Origin: an uncultured Alphaproteobacteria bacterium
Lineage (GTDB): Bacteria; Pseudomonadota; Alphaproteobacteria; RF32; CAG-239
Direction: 5' to 3'
DNA: 64,000 bases
NCBI GenBank assembly: GCA_902464275.1
Contig: CABQIK010000008.1
Coordinates: forward strand, 1 to 64,000
In this document: positions 36,483-44,432 of the stretch, one piece after another
Layout of the letters: each line of letters begins with the position of its first letter
Numbering within the stretch: the stretch's first letter is position 1
Notes under the pieces: model-generated
Databases searched by the model: none
What the model saw: the letters and a program-made list of their open reading frames with translations, nothing else
Told to the model about the DNA's origin: nothing
Program-made: the position numbers and the translations under genes

Positions 36483-37175
36483 TTATAAATTAACTTCTTC
36501 TTTTTTAATATAGCCCTGTTTAACCGCTTCAAGCACCGCGGCCGTGCGATTAGTAACGCCGAGCACTTTCAAAATAACCGTAACATGAACTTTAACCGTT
36601 CCTTCGGTCAGTCCGAGCTCATACGCAATAACTTTATTTGACAAACCTCTGGCAATGGCGCGCACCACATCAACCTGACGCGGCGTGAGTTTTTTACGTT
36701 TTTCTCTCGGAGCTTCCCCGAGTTCCGATAACGATTTAAGTTTTTGAAATTCTTGCGTAATTTCATTATTGCCGGTATCATTGTTCAAAAGCTCGTGAGG
36801 AATATAAACACCGCCGGCCAACACTAAATTGATTGCTCCCAAAATAACCGCGTTCGGCGAAGACTTGGGAATATACCCCGAAACCCCGATTTCCAAAGTT
36901 TTTTGCACAATTTCCTTATCAAACACCGCTGAAATAATGATAATCGGAGTATCTTTAGCCATAGAATGAATTGTGCCTAAAGCTTCAAACCAATTTGCCC
37001 CCGGCATTGCCAAATCGGTTACGATTAAATCAAAATCAGTATTTTGTTCCAGTTTGGCAAAAATCTCGTTATAATTTTTACACAGTTCAATTTGAGCATC
37101 TTTAAAATCTGATTTCAGAATAAACTCCAACCCTTTCAAAAACAGCTCATGATCATCTGCGATTAATATTTTCAA
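36483..37175 (-). CDS. response regulator, REC-LuxR type (NarL/FixJ-like)
   Basis: 231 residues. The receiver domain (1 to about 120) has acidic pocket D7-D8, phosphoacceptor D54 (IVTDLAMPG), a switch Ser (IISA) and the conserved Lys (YIPKS). The HTH domain is near 165-225 (LTPRQVDVVRAIARGLSNKVIAYEL, TEGTVKVHV). The start is TTG 37175 with GAGGAGA 6 nt upstream. Upstream frame without an ATG overlaps rsmE. No kinase gene is adjacent. It is ten bases before the rquA-like gene, so it may control that gene. Confidence 0.88.
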   Translation of the reverse strand: MKILIADDHELFLKGLEFILKSDFKDAQIELCKNYNEIFAKLEQNTDFDLIVTDLAMPGANWFEALGTIHSMAKDTPIIIISAVFDKEIVQKTLEIGVSGYIPKSSPNAVILGAINLVLAGGVYIPHELLNNDTGNNEITQEFQKLKSLSELGEAPREKRKKLTPRQVDVVRAIARGLSNKVIAYELGLTEGTVKVHVTVILKVLGVTNRTAAVLEAVKQGYIKKEEVNL

Positions 37176-37195
37176 ATTCGTTCTCCTCAACCAAA

Positions 37196-37927
37196 TTATT
37201 TCCAATCGCCGCAAACAGCCTGCCAACATGACAATGCTGCCACCACCGCCGTTTCGGCTCGCAAAATTCGTTTACCGAGCGTCACGCCGTAAGTATAGTT
37301 GCTTTTTTGTAAAATTTCCAGCTCTTTTTCTGAAAATCCGCCTTCCGGACCGACCAAAAATGCCGCCGGTCCCGCATTGTTTTTCAGCGCGCCGATAATA
37401 TCATTTCCGCCGCCGGTTTCATCCAAATAAAAAAGTTTACGCTCCGACGGCCAATTTTGCAGCGCTTCAGCCAAAGTTACCGTTTCACAAAGTTCCGGCA
37501 CGTCTTGCCGCCGGCTTTGCTCCGCCGCTTCAATCAGTTGCGCTCGCAAACGCTCGCCGCGCACTTTTGCCGCGTTGGTATATTCGGTTATCACCGGCAC
37601 AATTTTGCTTACGCCCAACTCCGTGGCTTTTACAACCGCCATATCGGTATTGTCCTTTTTAAGCGGAGCAAACAAAAGCCATACATCAGGGCTTTTTTCA
37701 AAATTTTTATACCTGCTGACAACTTCCAAAGCGCATGTTTTTTTGCTTAACTCGGCAACCTTAGTGCAAAATTCGCCGTCGCGCCCGTTAAAAACATAAA
37801 CTTCATCGCCGACTTTAAGCCTCAGCACATTTGCAAGATAATGCGCCTGCTCTGCCGAGCACACCGCAACCTCGCCGGCTTTAAGCGAAACGTTAATATA
37901 AATGCGAATACGATTTTTTTTACTCAC
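37196..37927 (-). CDS. rsmE: 16S rRNA m3U1498 methyltransferase
   Basis: SPOUT-class enzyme methylating U1498 of 16S rRNA. 243 residues with an N-terminal PUA-like part (HYLANVLRLKVGDEVYVFNG). The SAM-knot signatures are LVGPEGGFSEKEL and LGKRILRAETAVVAAL. It starts with GTG 37927 after GGCAGG. First of the rsmE-regulator-rquA-like run on the minus strand. Confidence 0.95.
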   Translation of the reverse strand: MSKKNRIRIYINVSLKAGEVAVCSAEQAHYLANVLRLKVGDEVYVFNGRDGEFCTKVAELSKKTCALEVVSRYKNFEKSPDVWLLFAPLKKDNTDMAVVKATELGVSKIVPVITEYTNAAKVRGERLRAQLIEAAEQSRRQDVPELCETVTLAEALQNWPSERKLFYLDETGGGNDIIGALKNNAGPAAFLVGPEGGFSEKELEILQKSNYTYGVTLGKRILRAETAVVAALSCWQAVCGDWK

Positions 37928-38032
37928 GAGCCTGCCCTAAATATCTTTGTATAAGTTATCGGTTTGATTATACAATTTACAAAAATTATGTTAAAGAATA
38001 AATAATATTTAACCAACTAAACGGAAAATTTT

Positions 38033-38698
38033 ATGATTATCACCATTGACGGACCGGCCGCCGCCGGCAAAGGAACCTTATCCGCGGCTTTAGCCGAACG
38101 TTATCACCTTGCTTATTTTGACACCGGCATGTTATACCGCGCCGTCGGGCTTGCAATGGTATTGCAAAATCAAAATCCGCAAGATGAACCCGCCGCTGAA
38201 AAAATTGCCAAAGAACTGACCTTTGCCAAAATGATGCGGCTCTCCCAACACCCTGAGTTTCGCGGACGCCTCGGCGGCGAAGCGGCTTCTAAAGTTTCGG
38301 CGTTGCCCAAAGTGCGCGCCGCTTTGCTTAAAATGCAGCAAGATTTTGCCGATAATCCGGTTTTTGCCGACGGTACTCCTGCCAACGGCGCCGTTTATGA
38401 CGGGCGCGATACCGGAACCGTGGTTTGCCCGCATGCCGACATTAAGTTTTTTGTGGTTGCCTCGCCTGAAGTTCGCGCCAAACGCCGTTATAATGAATTT
38501 ATTGCCAAAGGCATGCAAACCACCTATCAACAGGTGCTTGATGATTTAATTGCCCGCGACAAACGTGACAGCGAACGCAGCGCCGCGCCGCTTAAACCGG
38601 CCGATGACGCCTTTTTGCTTGATACTTCCACCATGGATATAAATCAGGAAATTGCCGCCGCGATTGAAATAATTGAGCAAAAATTTCCTCACAAATAA
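38033..38698 (+). CDS. cmk: cytidylate kinase
   Basis: Phosphorylates CMP and dCMP. 221 residues; P-loop GPAAAGKGT at residue 6, FDTGMLYRAVG for CMP binding, DGRDTGTVV, and the lid region RAKRRYNEF. It is divergent from rsmE. Not followed by rpsA as in many relatives; a terminator comes right after. Confidence 0.96.
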   Translation: MIITIDGPAAAGKGTLSAALAERYHLAYFDTGMLYRAVGLAMVLQNQNPQDEPAAEKIAKELTFAKMMRLSQHPEFRGRLGGEAASKVSALPKVRAALLKMQQDFADNPVFADGTPANGAVYDGRDTGTVVCPHADIKFFVVASPEVRAKRRYNEFIAKGMQTTYQQVLDDLIARDKRDSERSAAPLKPADDAFLLDTSTMDINQEIAAAIEIIEQKFPHK

Positions 38699-38699
38699 C

Positions 38700-38738
38700 A
38701 CAAAAACTCCACCGCTTAAAAAGAGGTGGAGTTTTGTT
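38700..38738. terminator. bidirectional intrinsic terminator
   Basis: CAAAAACTCCACC / GGTGGAGTTTTG stem, between cmk and the convergent DUF5662-like gene. Confidence 0.85.
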
Positions 38739-39590
38739 TTACCATTCCAAAAACGGATTATAACACAAGTAATTTGTGTTATACGCGTAACGGGTTGTTT
38801 TCAAAAACTTTTGACCTTTGCCAAAGGTGGTAAGTTTATTTTCCAAAAACCTTACGCTTTCTGCCAGATTAATTTTTTGCCGCCGGCGTTTGGCCAACAC
38901 CGCCAAAGTTCGCAAAAAAATTGCGGGCGGCTTCATAATCGTAAGCTCATGCGGCAGTTTGACAATAATTTCATCTAAGCTGAAAACACCTTTGTCAACT
39001 TCCCTTGCCATCTTCTTTAATTCAAAAAGAATATTGCCCATAATGCGGACAACCTCATCATAAATCCTTTTGTTCGCGCCATTACCGTTCTTTGCAAACA
39101 AACCCCGCGACCCATCTTGCATTTTGTTCTTGGAAACATCAGCAATATAAGGCAAAACAGACAAAGGATTCATCGCCAAACAAACCGGCACCATCAATGC
39201 CAATTTATCATTGTAGTAATGAATAAGTGTGGCAAAAGCGTCAAGCGGTTTATCAGGCTTGGTCATTGCGGCACACTCCCAGTCAATGTAAGTTTGCATA
39301 AGGTGTTCAACCCGGCTCTGCTTTGCTTCCATATGGTGCGACCGGTGTTTGCGATGGAAATCATGAATTTGCTTTTGGCTCATCCAAGGAACCATATACA
39401 AAAACAACTTATCGCTATCATGCAAAAGTCCGGCAAGAGTATGGCGTCCGGTTAAGCATTTTTCATAATCCGAAAAAGCCATTTTGTGCGCGAGAGTGTA
39501 AGCGAATGCTTGCCGTCTCCACGCTCCGTTTTTATGCTGCTTAGCACCTGATTTAGCTAACCTGCGGCAAATTTTTGTTCGTAAATTCAT
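38739..39590 (-). CDS. DUF5662-like protein
   Basis: 283 residues. The His/Asp pattern LAGLLHDSDKLFLYMVP, then HRKHRSHHMEA and HLMQTYIDWECAA, resembles the HD-like DUF5662 proteins (HDxSK...AWxxHxxxNxHH), suggesting a metal-binding helical fold. The basic N- and C-termini are lineage-specific. Function unknown. Confidence 0.6.
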   Translation of the reverse strand: MNLRTKICRRLAKSGAKQHKNGAWRRQAFAYTLAHKMAFSDYEKCLTGRHTLAGLLHDSDKLFLYMVPWMSQKQIHDFHRKHRSHHMEAKQSRVEHLMQTYIDWECAAMTKPDKPLDAFATLIHYYNDKLALMVPVCLAMNPLSVLPYIADVSKNKMQDGSRGLFAKNGNGANKRIYDEVVRIMGNILFELKKMAREVDKGVFSLDEIIVKLPHELTIMKPPAIFLRTLAVLAKRRRQKINLAESVRFLENKLTTFGKGQKFLKTTRYAYNTNYLCYNPFLEW

Positions 39591-39666
39591 AAATATATAA
39601 AATTAAAAATTATTATCTGCCGGTATATTACTTCATAAGCGGCAAAAGTCAATCTTTGTGTTAACT

Positions 39667-39960
39667 TTAATCGTCAACTTCCTCAGCCTCTTCTTCAATC
39701 ACCACCACACCGGCATTGTTGGCATTATCATCTGCCGCCGCTTTTGTATTATTTACCGGCTCAACCGCCACCGACGCTGAATTTGGCGTTTGTCCTTCAA
39801 GCATAACCGGAGCGGCAGGCGCGGAAGATACCGGAACCAACACCGCGTCTTCTTCAACCGCCACTGCATCGGCATTTTGATTAGCGGCATGCAAAAAATC
39901 AATTCCGAGTACAAACACTGAAAGCACAACTGCTCCCATTAAATAATATAAAGTCTTCAT
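39667..39960 (-). CDS. small exported Ala/Val/Glu-rich protein
   Basis: 97 residues: a signal peptide or anchor (MKTLYYLMGAVVLSVFVLG), then a low-complexity mature part ending in an acidic tail (VVVIEEEAEEVDD). No family recognised. GGAGG lies upstream of the ATG, which supports it as real. Confidence 0.5.
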   Translation of the reverse strand: MKTLYYLMGAVVLSVFVLGIDFLHAANQNADAVAVEEDAVLVPVSSAPAAPVMLEGQTPNSASVAVEPVNNTKAAADDNANNAGVVVIEEEAEEVDD

Positions 39961-40029
39961 AACAACCTCCTTAAAAAAATATTGCTCACTGACAAGATAA
40001 TCAAGCGGTTGTTTAATTCAATAAGTGGC

Positions 40030-40063
40030 GCTAAAAAAAACGGCTTTTCAGCCGTTTTTTTAA
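40030..40063 (-). terminator. intrinsic terminator of the DMT transporter gene
   Basis: AAAAAACGGCTTTT / CAGCCGTTTTTT hairpin just downstream of the stop at 40066 on the minus strand. Confidence 0.75.
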
Positions 40064-40065
40064 GA

Positions 40066-41076
40066 TTACAAATTATGAAAAGCCCGCGCCAGCCTATACC
40101 TGAGCTGTTTTCCGGCATTGGTGCGCATAAGCACCATACAGGCCGAACTTAAAATAATGGTAACGGCGGCGAGCCAATCGGTTGCGGTCAGCGGCAGGAA
40201 CGGCAGCACCGTAAACGAGCTGACCAAAACCTCAACAATATATGTAAACACGGCCTGAGTTGAGCGGAACATCATAAAATATTCGCTGTTTGAAACACTA
40301 ACCGCATACAAATAACAATACATTGACAGCGCATAAAAACAAACGCCGTTAATCAAGCCCGATAAAATATTATTCATGGCAATATATTCCGATGGCGCCG
40401 GTAAAATTTTCAAAAACGGCAAAGCTTCAACCACGGAATGCGGAACCACCGAAACAATAAATCCTAAAATTGCCGCGGCGATAATAAAAGTCATCGCGCT
40501 TACAAACATAATCCAACCCGTCATGCTTAAACGCTCTTTAACCGATAAATTGGCTTTGTTATCGGCATAAACTTCCGCAATAATGGTTCTTAAAACATTC
40601 AAAAAGGCTGAAATAGCCACAAATAACGAGGCTTTAACCATAACATCAAACGGCAGACCGGCCAGCAAAATAAAACATCCGGCCGCAATAAACAACATGG
40701 CAATCGCGTCTATCGGTCCCGGCTTGCGTTTAAATAAAAACCACGCGAACAAAACCGAAAACACAATTTCAATATTGGCTAGCAAATTGGCCTGAGTTGA
40801 TGAAATATAAAAAAACGCCATAATCATAAACATGTTTCTGAAAATTTGCAAACCGCCGAACAACCAGGTTTGATAATTTTTAACAATTTTCCAAACATCG
40901 GTGTTGCGGCTGCCCAAAGCAATCATGGCTAATCCGCAAAATACAATGTTTGAGCATGCCATAGCGTATTGATTACAACCGTATTCAAGCAAACAATAAC
41001 GTAAAAAAATGTTGGACATTGCCCAACACATAATGGTGGTTAAAGACAAAACGGCAGCTTTATACATATTTATCAT
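40066..41076 (-). CDS. DMT-superfamily (EamA-like) transporter
   Basis: 336 residues with about ten membrane helices in two halves, as in EamA drug/metabolite transporters. Landmarks are FYISSTQANLLANIEIVFSVLFAWFL at the end of the first half and a matching FMMFRSTQAVFTYIVEVL in the second. Met4 (MYKAAVL) is an alternative start. Substrate unknown; single gene. Confidence 0.8.
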   Translation of the reverse strand: MINMYKAAVLSLTTIMCWAMSNIFLRYCLLEYGCNQYAMACSNIVFCGLAMIALGSRNTDVWKIVKNYQTWLFGGLQIFRNMFMIMAFFYISSTQANLLANIEIVFSVLFAWFLFKRKPGPIDAIAMLFIAAGCFILLAGLPFDVMVKASLFVAISAFLNVLRTIIAEVYADNKANLSVKERLSMTGWIMFVSAMTFIIAAAILGFIVSVVPHSVVEALPFLKILPAPSEYIAMNNILSGLINGVCFYALSMYCYLYAVSVSNSEYFMMFRSTQAVFTYIVEVLVSSFTVLPFLPLTATDWLAAVTIILSSACMVLMRTNAGKQLRYRLARAFHNL

Positions 41077-41213
41077 ATAATTCTCCTTTAATTTTTAAAG
41101 GCGCACCCTGTCTTTACACCTTCAGAAACATATATTTACAAATACACCTTAAAGTGTAGATATATTTTTTACAATAGCAATCACTTTTTTATGGCTTTGT
41201 GCACAAATATAGC

Positions 41214-41241
41214 TTGACGGAACGCGTGTAAATGTTAAACT
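41214..41241 (+). promoter_or_regulatory. promoter of the HAD nucleotidase gene
   Basis: TTGACG at 41214-41219 (within CTTGAC) and TAAACT at 41236-41241 with a 16-base spacer, about 35 bases before the GTG start. Confidence 0.45.
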
Positions 41242-41275
41242 AAAGTGTTTGCTTAAAGATTAAAGGAGAAAACCT

Positions 41276-41947
41276 GTGTTTTGTGATAAAAAAGCCGTAA
41301 TTTGGGATTTAGACAACACTCTGTACCGCATCACGCCGGAATTTGCCGACCGGCTTGACTTAGCCATGGCTGAAGCTTTGGTTAAAGATTTGGGCGTTAA
41401 CATGAGCGTTGCCGATTGCAAAGCTTTGGTTAAAGAATCTTACAAAATTTATCGTGACGGCGGCGAAATTTTTTACCGCGATTACGGTATTTCTCCCAAA
41501 GATTTATTTGAGCATTACTTTAACCGCAAGCCGGTTCATTTGATTGAACCTTATGAAGGACTGGCGGAAAAACTTAAAAAAATTCCGTTTGAACAATTTG
41601 TGTTTACGGCAAGCAACCGCTTTGCGTCTGAAAAAATTTTAAAGCAAATCGGCTTGTATGACATGTTCAAAGACCGCTTTTACTCGGTTGAAGATTTTGG
41701 TGTTTACAAAAAAAATGAAAGCTCTGCGGTTTACCGCCTCTACTGCGAAAAAATCGGCTACAACCCGCATGACTGCATTTTTGTTGACGACAGTTATTCT
41801 AATCTTGAATTTGCCAAAGAAATCGGAATGTACACGGTGCGCATTTATTACAAAGACAACTCCGCCAAAGACAAAACTTATATAGATGCCGCCTATAAAG
41901 GCATATTTAATTGCGTAAAAGCTTTAAGTATGTGCAAAAAAGATTAA
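41276..41947 (+). CDS. HAD hydrolase, pyrimidine 5'-nucleotidase type
   Basis: 223 residues. Motif I IWDLDNTLYRIT, motif II VFTASN, motif III near GVYKKNESS, motif IV IFVDDSYSNLEFAKEIGM. The DLDNTLY form and length match the SDT1-like pyrimidine 5'-nucleotidase group. It starts with GTG 41276 behind AAAGGAG. Its end overlaps the convergent exported gene by four bases. Confidence 0.85.
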   Translation: MFCDKKAVIWDLDNTLYRITPEFADRLDLAMAEALVKDLGVNMSVADCKALVKESYKIYRDGGEIFYRDYGISPKDLFEHYFNRKPVHLIEPYEGLAEKLKKIPFEQFVFTASNRFASEKILKQIGLYDMFKDRFYSVEDFGVYKKNESSAVYRLYCEKIGYNPHDCIFVDDSYSNLEFAKEIGMYTVRIYYKDNSAKDKTYIDAAYKGIFNCVKALSMCKKD

Positions 41948-42630
41948 TGACAAAGCGAAGTTTCGTAACCGTAATTTTCCATGCTGTCAAGCTTAGCCTG
42001 TTCGGTATTAATTTCTTGCGTTATTTCTTTAATAACCGCGTTAACGTCGCCGATATATTTATTCTGAAATTTTTCTTGCGCCAATGTTAAGTTAATATCA
42101 TGCTTGGCACTGATAAGCGCATATTTTTTAATAGCTTCTTCAAACCGGCGCTTAATAATCGGAATATAATACTCAAAAATTTCAACATTAATCTGTTGAT
42201 GCGTTTGTTCATGCCTTAGCGCCACTTTATAACGGCAGGTGTTTTCTTTTAAATCGCTTGAAATATAAATAGTCGGATTTTCATTTTTAACTTTTAATTC
42301 TAACATTGAAGGATAAATGCAAACCGTGCCGTTTCGCAAAGTGGTTTTTGAAAGCTTCATATTAAGCGAAGTAGACAATGTAAATGTGGCCAAACCGTTA
42401 ACATACTGTCCGCTCGGCACTTGTCCCCCGTATTGTTTTATGTGCATGCGGGTTAACGTGCGGTCGTTTTTTGAAAAATCATATTTAAGTTTACCGTATG
42501 CAACCGAAAAGCTCACATCCGGCGTACGCATAACTTTCTGACAAGCTTTTTGTGTCGCCGTCTGTGCCGAAACAAACGGAGAAAAAAACAAAAAGCTCAT
42601 AAAAATTAATATATAAAAAACCTTTTTCAT
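41944..42630 (-). CDS. exported protein with HExxH motif
   Basis: 228 residues with a signal peptide (1 to about 22, ending VSAQ). A central beta-rich part is followed by RHEQTHQQINVEIFEYY, a zincin-type HExxH, then a helical tail of Glu/Lys/Gln. This resembles DUF922-type predicted metalloproteases, but the third ligand is not obvious. Divergent from the next gene. Confidence 0.6.
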   Translation of the reverse strand: MKKVFYILIFMSFLFFSPFVSAQTATQKACQKVMRTPDVSFSVAYGKLKYDFSKNDRTLTRMHIKQYGGQVPSGQYVNGLATFTLSTSLNMKLSKTTLRNGTVCIYPSMLELKVKNENPTIYISSDLKENTCRYKVALRHEQTHQQINVEIFEYYIPIIKRRFEEAIKKYALISAKHDINLTLAQEKFQNKYIGDVNAVIKEITQEINTEQAKLDSMENYGYETSLCH

Positions 42631-42673
42631 GTATGATAAGTTATAATCAAATTCTCAATTTAGAGTTAAAATT

Positions 42674-43399
42674 ATGAAAAAAACCGTTTTTTGTTTAATA
42701 TTTATGCTTATGGCCGGCACCGCTTATACCGGTTTTTCGCAAACATACGGAGGCAATAACTCTGAATTTTTTATTCCGCAAAACGCCATGGTGCAACGGG
42801 TTGAAAAGCTTCCGCCGATAAATATACCTCAGCGCGGACTGCCCTCTGCCGTACGCCCCGGTAACACGGGCGGACAAAATAACGGAACGGCTCAAACCGC
42901 CGCCAAACCGCAACAACAACGCAAAATTATTCGTTATGAGGCCGTAGACGGACGCTTTATTCCGATTTATGCTCCGGTTGAACAAACTGCGCAAAATGAA
43001 ACTCCCGCGCAAAATGCTGATGACCAAGCAACCGGCGGAACCGTTACTTTTGAACCCGATGAACCTGACGCAATGCCGGAAACCGCCACCGCCAACAGCG
43101 TATTTGCCGAGCCGGAAGCTGATAACAATCAAGCGCCCTTAAACACGCCTTCCGCTGATGAATTGGCAAAAATAAAAGATATGAAGCAAATGGCGCTAAA
43201 CCCCCAGTTTTTGCCGCCGGTTAAAATTCCAACCGCAAGCGTGCAAAGCGGATTGCCGAATTATCGCAATCGTTACGCTCAGTATCTGACTGATTTACAA
43301 GTTTTCAGTCAAACCAAAAAATTTCCGCAAAATGAAGAGCTGAACGCTTCGTTAAATAAAATGGATTCCAACCGCGAAATTTTAATTTATAAAAAATAA
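42674..43399 (+). CDS. exported Pro/Gln/Asn-rich protein
   Basis: 241 residues: a signal peptide (about 1-22), then a low-complexity, probably disordered chain rich in Pro, Gln, Asn and Ala (for example GQNNGTAQTAAKPQQQRK). The C-terminus is more ordered (PNYRNRYAQYLTDLQVFSQ). No family recognised. Likely a periplasmic or envelope-linked protein. Confidence 0.55.
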   Translation: MKKTVFCLIFMLMAGTAYTGFSQTYGGNNSEFFIPQNAMVQRVEKLPPINIPQRGLPSAVRPGNTGGQNNGTAQTAAKPQQQRKIIRYEAVDGRFIPIYAPVEQTAQNETPAQNADDQATGGTVTFEPDEPDAMPETATANSVFAEPEADNNQAPLNTPSADELAKIKDMKQMALNPQFLPPVKIPTASVQSGLPNYRNRYAQYLTDLQVFSQTKKFPQNEELNASLNKMDSNREILIYKK

Positions 43400-43401
43400 C
43401 T

Positions 43402-43731
43402 TCACTGACATTGGTTTTGCGTATCATTCCACATTCCACCATTATCCAAGCAGGCATCAATCCGATGTGCCTGCACAATTTCAGGTACAAAATTATACAT
43501 CGCAATATACAAACCAAACGAAATTAACAACAATATAACACTTATTTTTCGTACCGGTTTAATCATCATGTTCGCAACAGAAAGTAAACATGCGCACATA
43601 ACAAACGCATATAAAAACAAAATTAAGCGGCTACTATCATAAACCACTGCCCAATCCATAGCAAAAAATAACAGCATTGCCACAACAGTCAGCCCTGTAA
43701 TTCCAAATTTTATAGCCTTCTTTGTTCGCAT
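43402..43731 (-). CDS. small membrane protein with C-terminal Cys pair
   Basis: 109 residues with three hydrophobic segments, ending ACLDNGGMWNDTQNQCQ, where two cysteines could form a small disulfide loop in the periplasm. The start is ATG 43731 with AAAGGAA 7 nt before; the in-frame GTG two codons earlier is too close to that site. Function unknown. Confidence 0.55.
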   Translation of the reverse strand: MRTKKAIKFGITGLTVVAMLLFFAMDWAVVYDSSRLILFLYAFVMCACLLSVANMMIKPVRKISVILLLISFGLYIAMYNFVPEIVQAHRIDACLDNGGMWNDTQNQCQ

Positions 43732-43753
43732 GCTCACTTTCCTTTATATACAA

Positions 43754-44140
43754 TTATTTATACATTTTATAATGCGTTGAGCAAGTCTGTCTTAAACTTT
43801 TACCAGCTCTTGCGCCTGCTCTCCCGCGTGCATTTGCGCGCAAATCTGCCAGCGAAGCTTCTATAGAATCCCCTCTTAACACATCCGTAATTTCTCTCAC
43901 ATATCCTAACCCTGCAGCGACAGCACTGCCATAAGCCCCTCTTGAAGCAGCTTCGTAGTTGGCTTTACAATGAAAAAATTTATCACTTGGATCTAAATTT
44001 TTACTTTTCATAGTTTTGTAATTACGTAGCAAATCTTTTACTGGAGCAATAAGTCCCGTACGAGTTCTGCCTTTTGGTAGGGTATATCCCTTGATATATT
44101 TATCAAGTTCTTTAGCTGTTTTATCACCATATTTTGGCAT
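43754..44140 (-). CDS. hypothetical basic protein
   Basis: 128 residues, basic (many Lys/Arg), no signal. The central stretch DKFFHCKANYEAASRGAYG looks conserved; I associate similar FHCKA-x2-EA sequences with secreted or phage-linked proteins but cannot name a family. AAAAGGA precedes the ATG. Its upstream leader holds two terminator-like hairpins. Confidence 0.5.
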   Translation of the reverse strand: MPKYGDKTAKELDKYIKGYTLPKGRTRTGLIAPVKDLLRNYKTMKSKNLDPSDKFFHCKANYEAASRGAYGSAVAAGLGYVREITDVLRGDSIEASLADLRANARGRAGARAGKSLRQTCSTHYKMYK

Positions 44141-44170
44141 AATTTATTCCTTTTCTAAAAAATTAAGTTA

Positions 44171-44251
44171 AAAAAATAGCTCCGTGTTTGCACACAGAGC
44201 CGGCTAAAAAATAATCGCGGGGTGCGTTTTTCACGCTCCTCTCGCGATTAT
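44171..44251 (-). terminator. two tandem intrinsic terminators in the leader of 43754-44140
   Basis: On the minus strand the first hairpin is ATAATCGCG / CGCGATTAT (44211-44251) followed by T6. The second is GCTCTGTGT / ACACGGAGC (44179-44200) followed by TA and T7. Both lie between the upstream region and the ATG at 44140. Either they stop read-through from the right or they attenuate this gene. Confidence 0.65.
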
Positions 44252-44281
44252 GCCAATTTATATAGCATATTTTTGCAAAAA

Positions 44282-44331
44282 TGTATCGTCCTATTTTGTA
44301 TCTTTTTGTATCGTCTTGTATTGTTTTGTAT
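44282..44331. repeat. TTTTGTATC repeats in 10-bp phase
   Basis: TGTAT occurs at 44282, 44297, 44307, 44317 and 44327, the last four exactly 10 bases apart, each preceded by T-rich sequence. No gene is present from 44141 to 44524; the rest of that stretch is the tandem terminators, half a REP-like unit and the left end of the IS. Confidence 0.6.
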
Positions 44332-44400
44332 CATTTTTTGTTCCAATTATCTGTTTTAACACCATTTTATTTTACGCACAACTTGTGATTTTTTTTGATA

Positions 44401-44432
44401 AACCACCCCGCCTGCGGCACCCCTCCATAGAG
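44401..44432 (-). repeat. REP-like unit, left part (split by IS)
   Basis: ACCACCCCGCCTGCGGCACC then CCTCCATAGAG; it continues across the IS at 45243-45265 (TCCATAGAGGGGAATTTT). Removing the IS and one copy of the 9-bp duplication restores a full unit. Confidence 0.7.
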
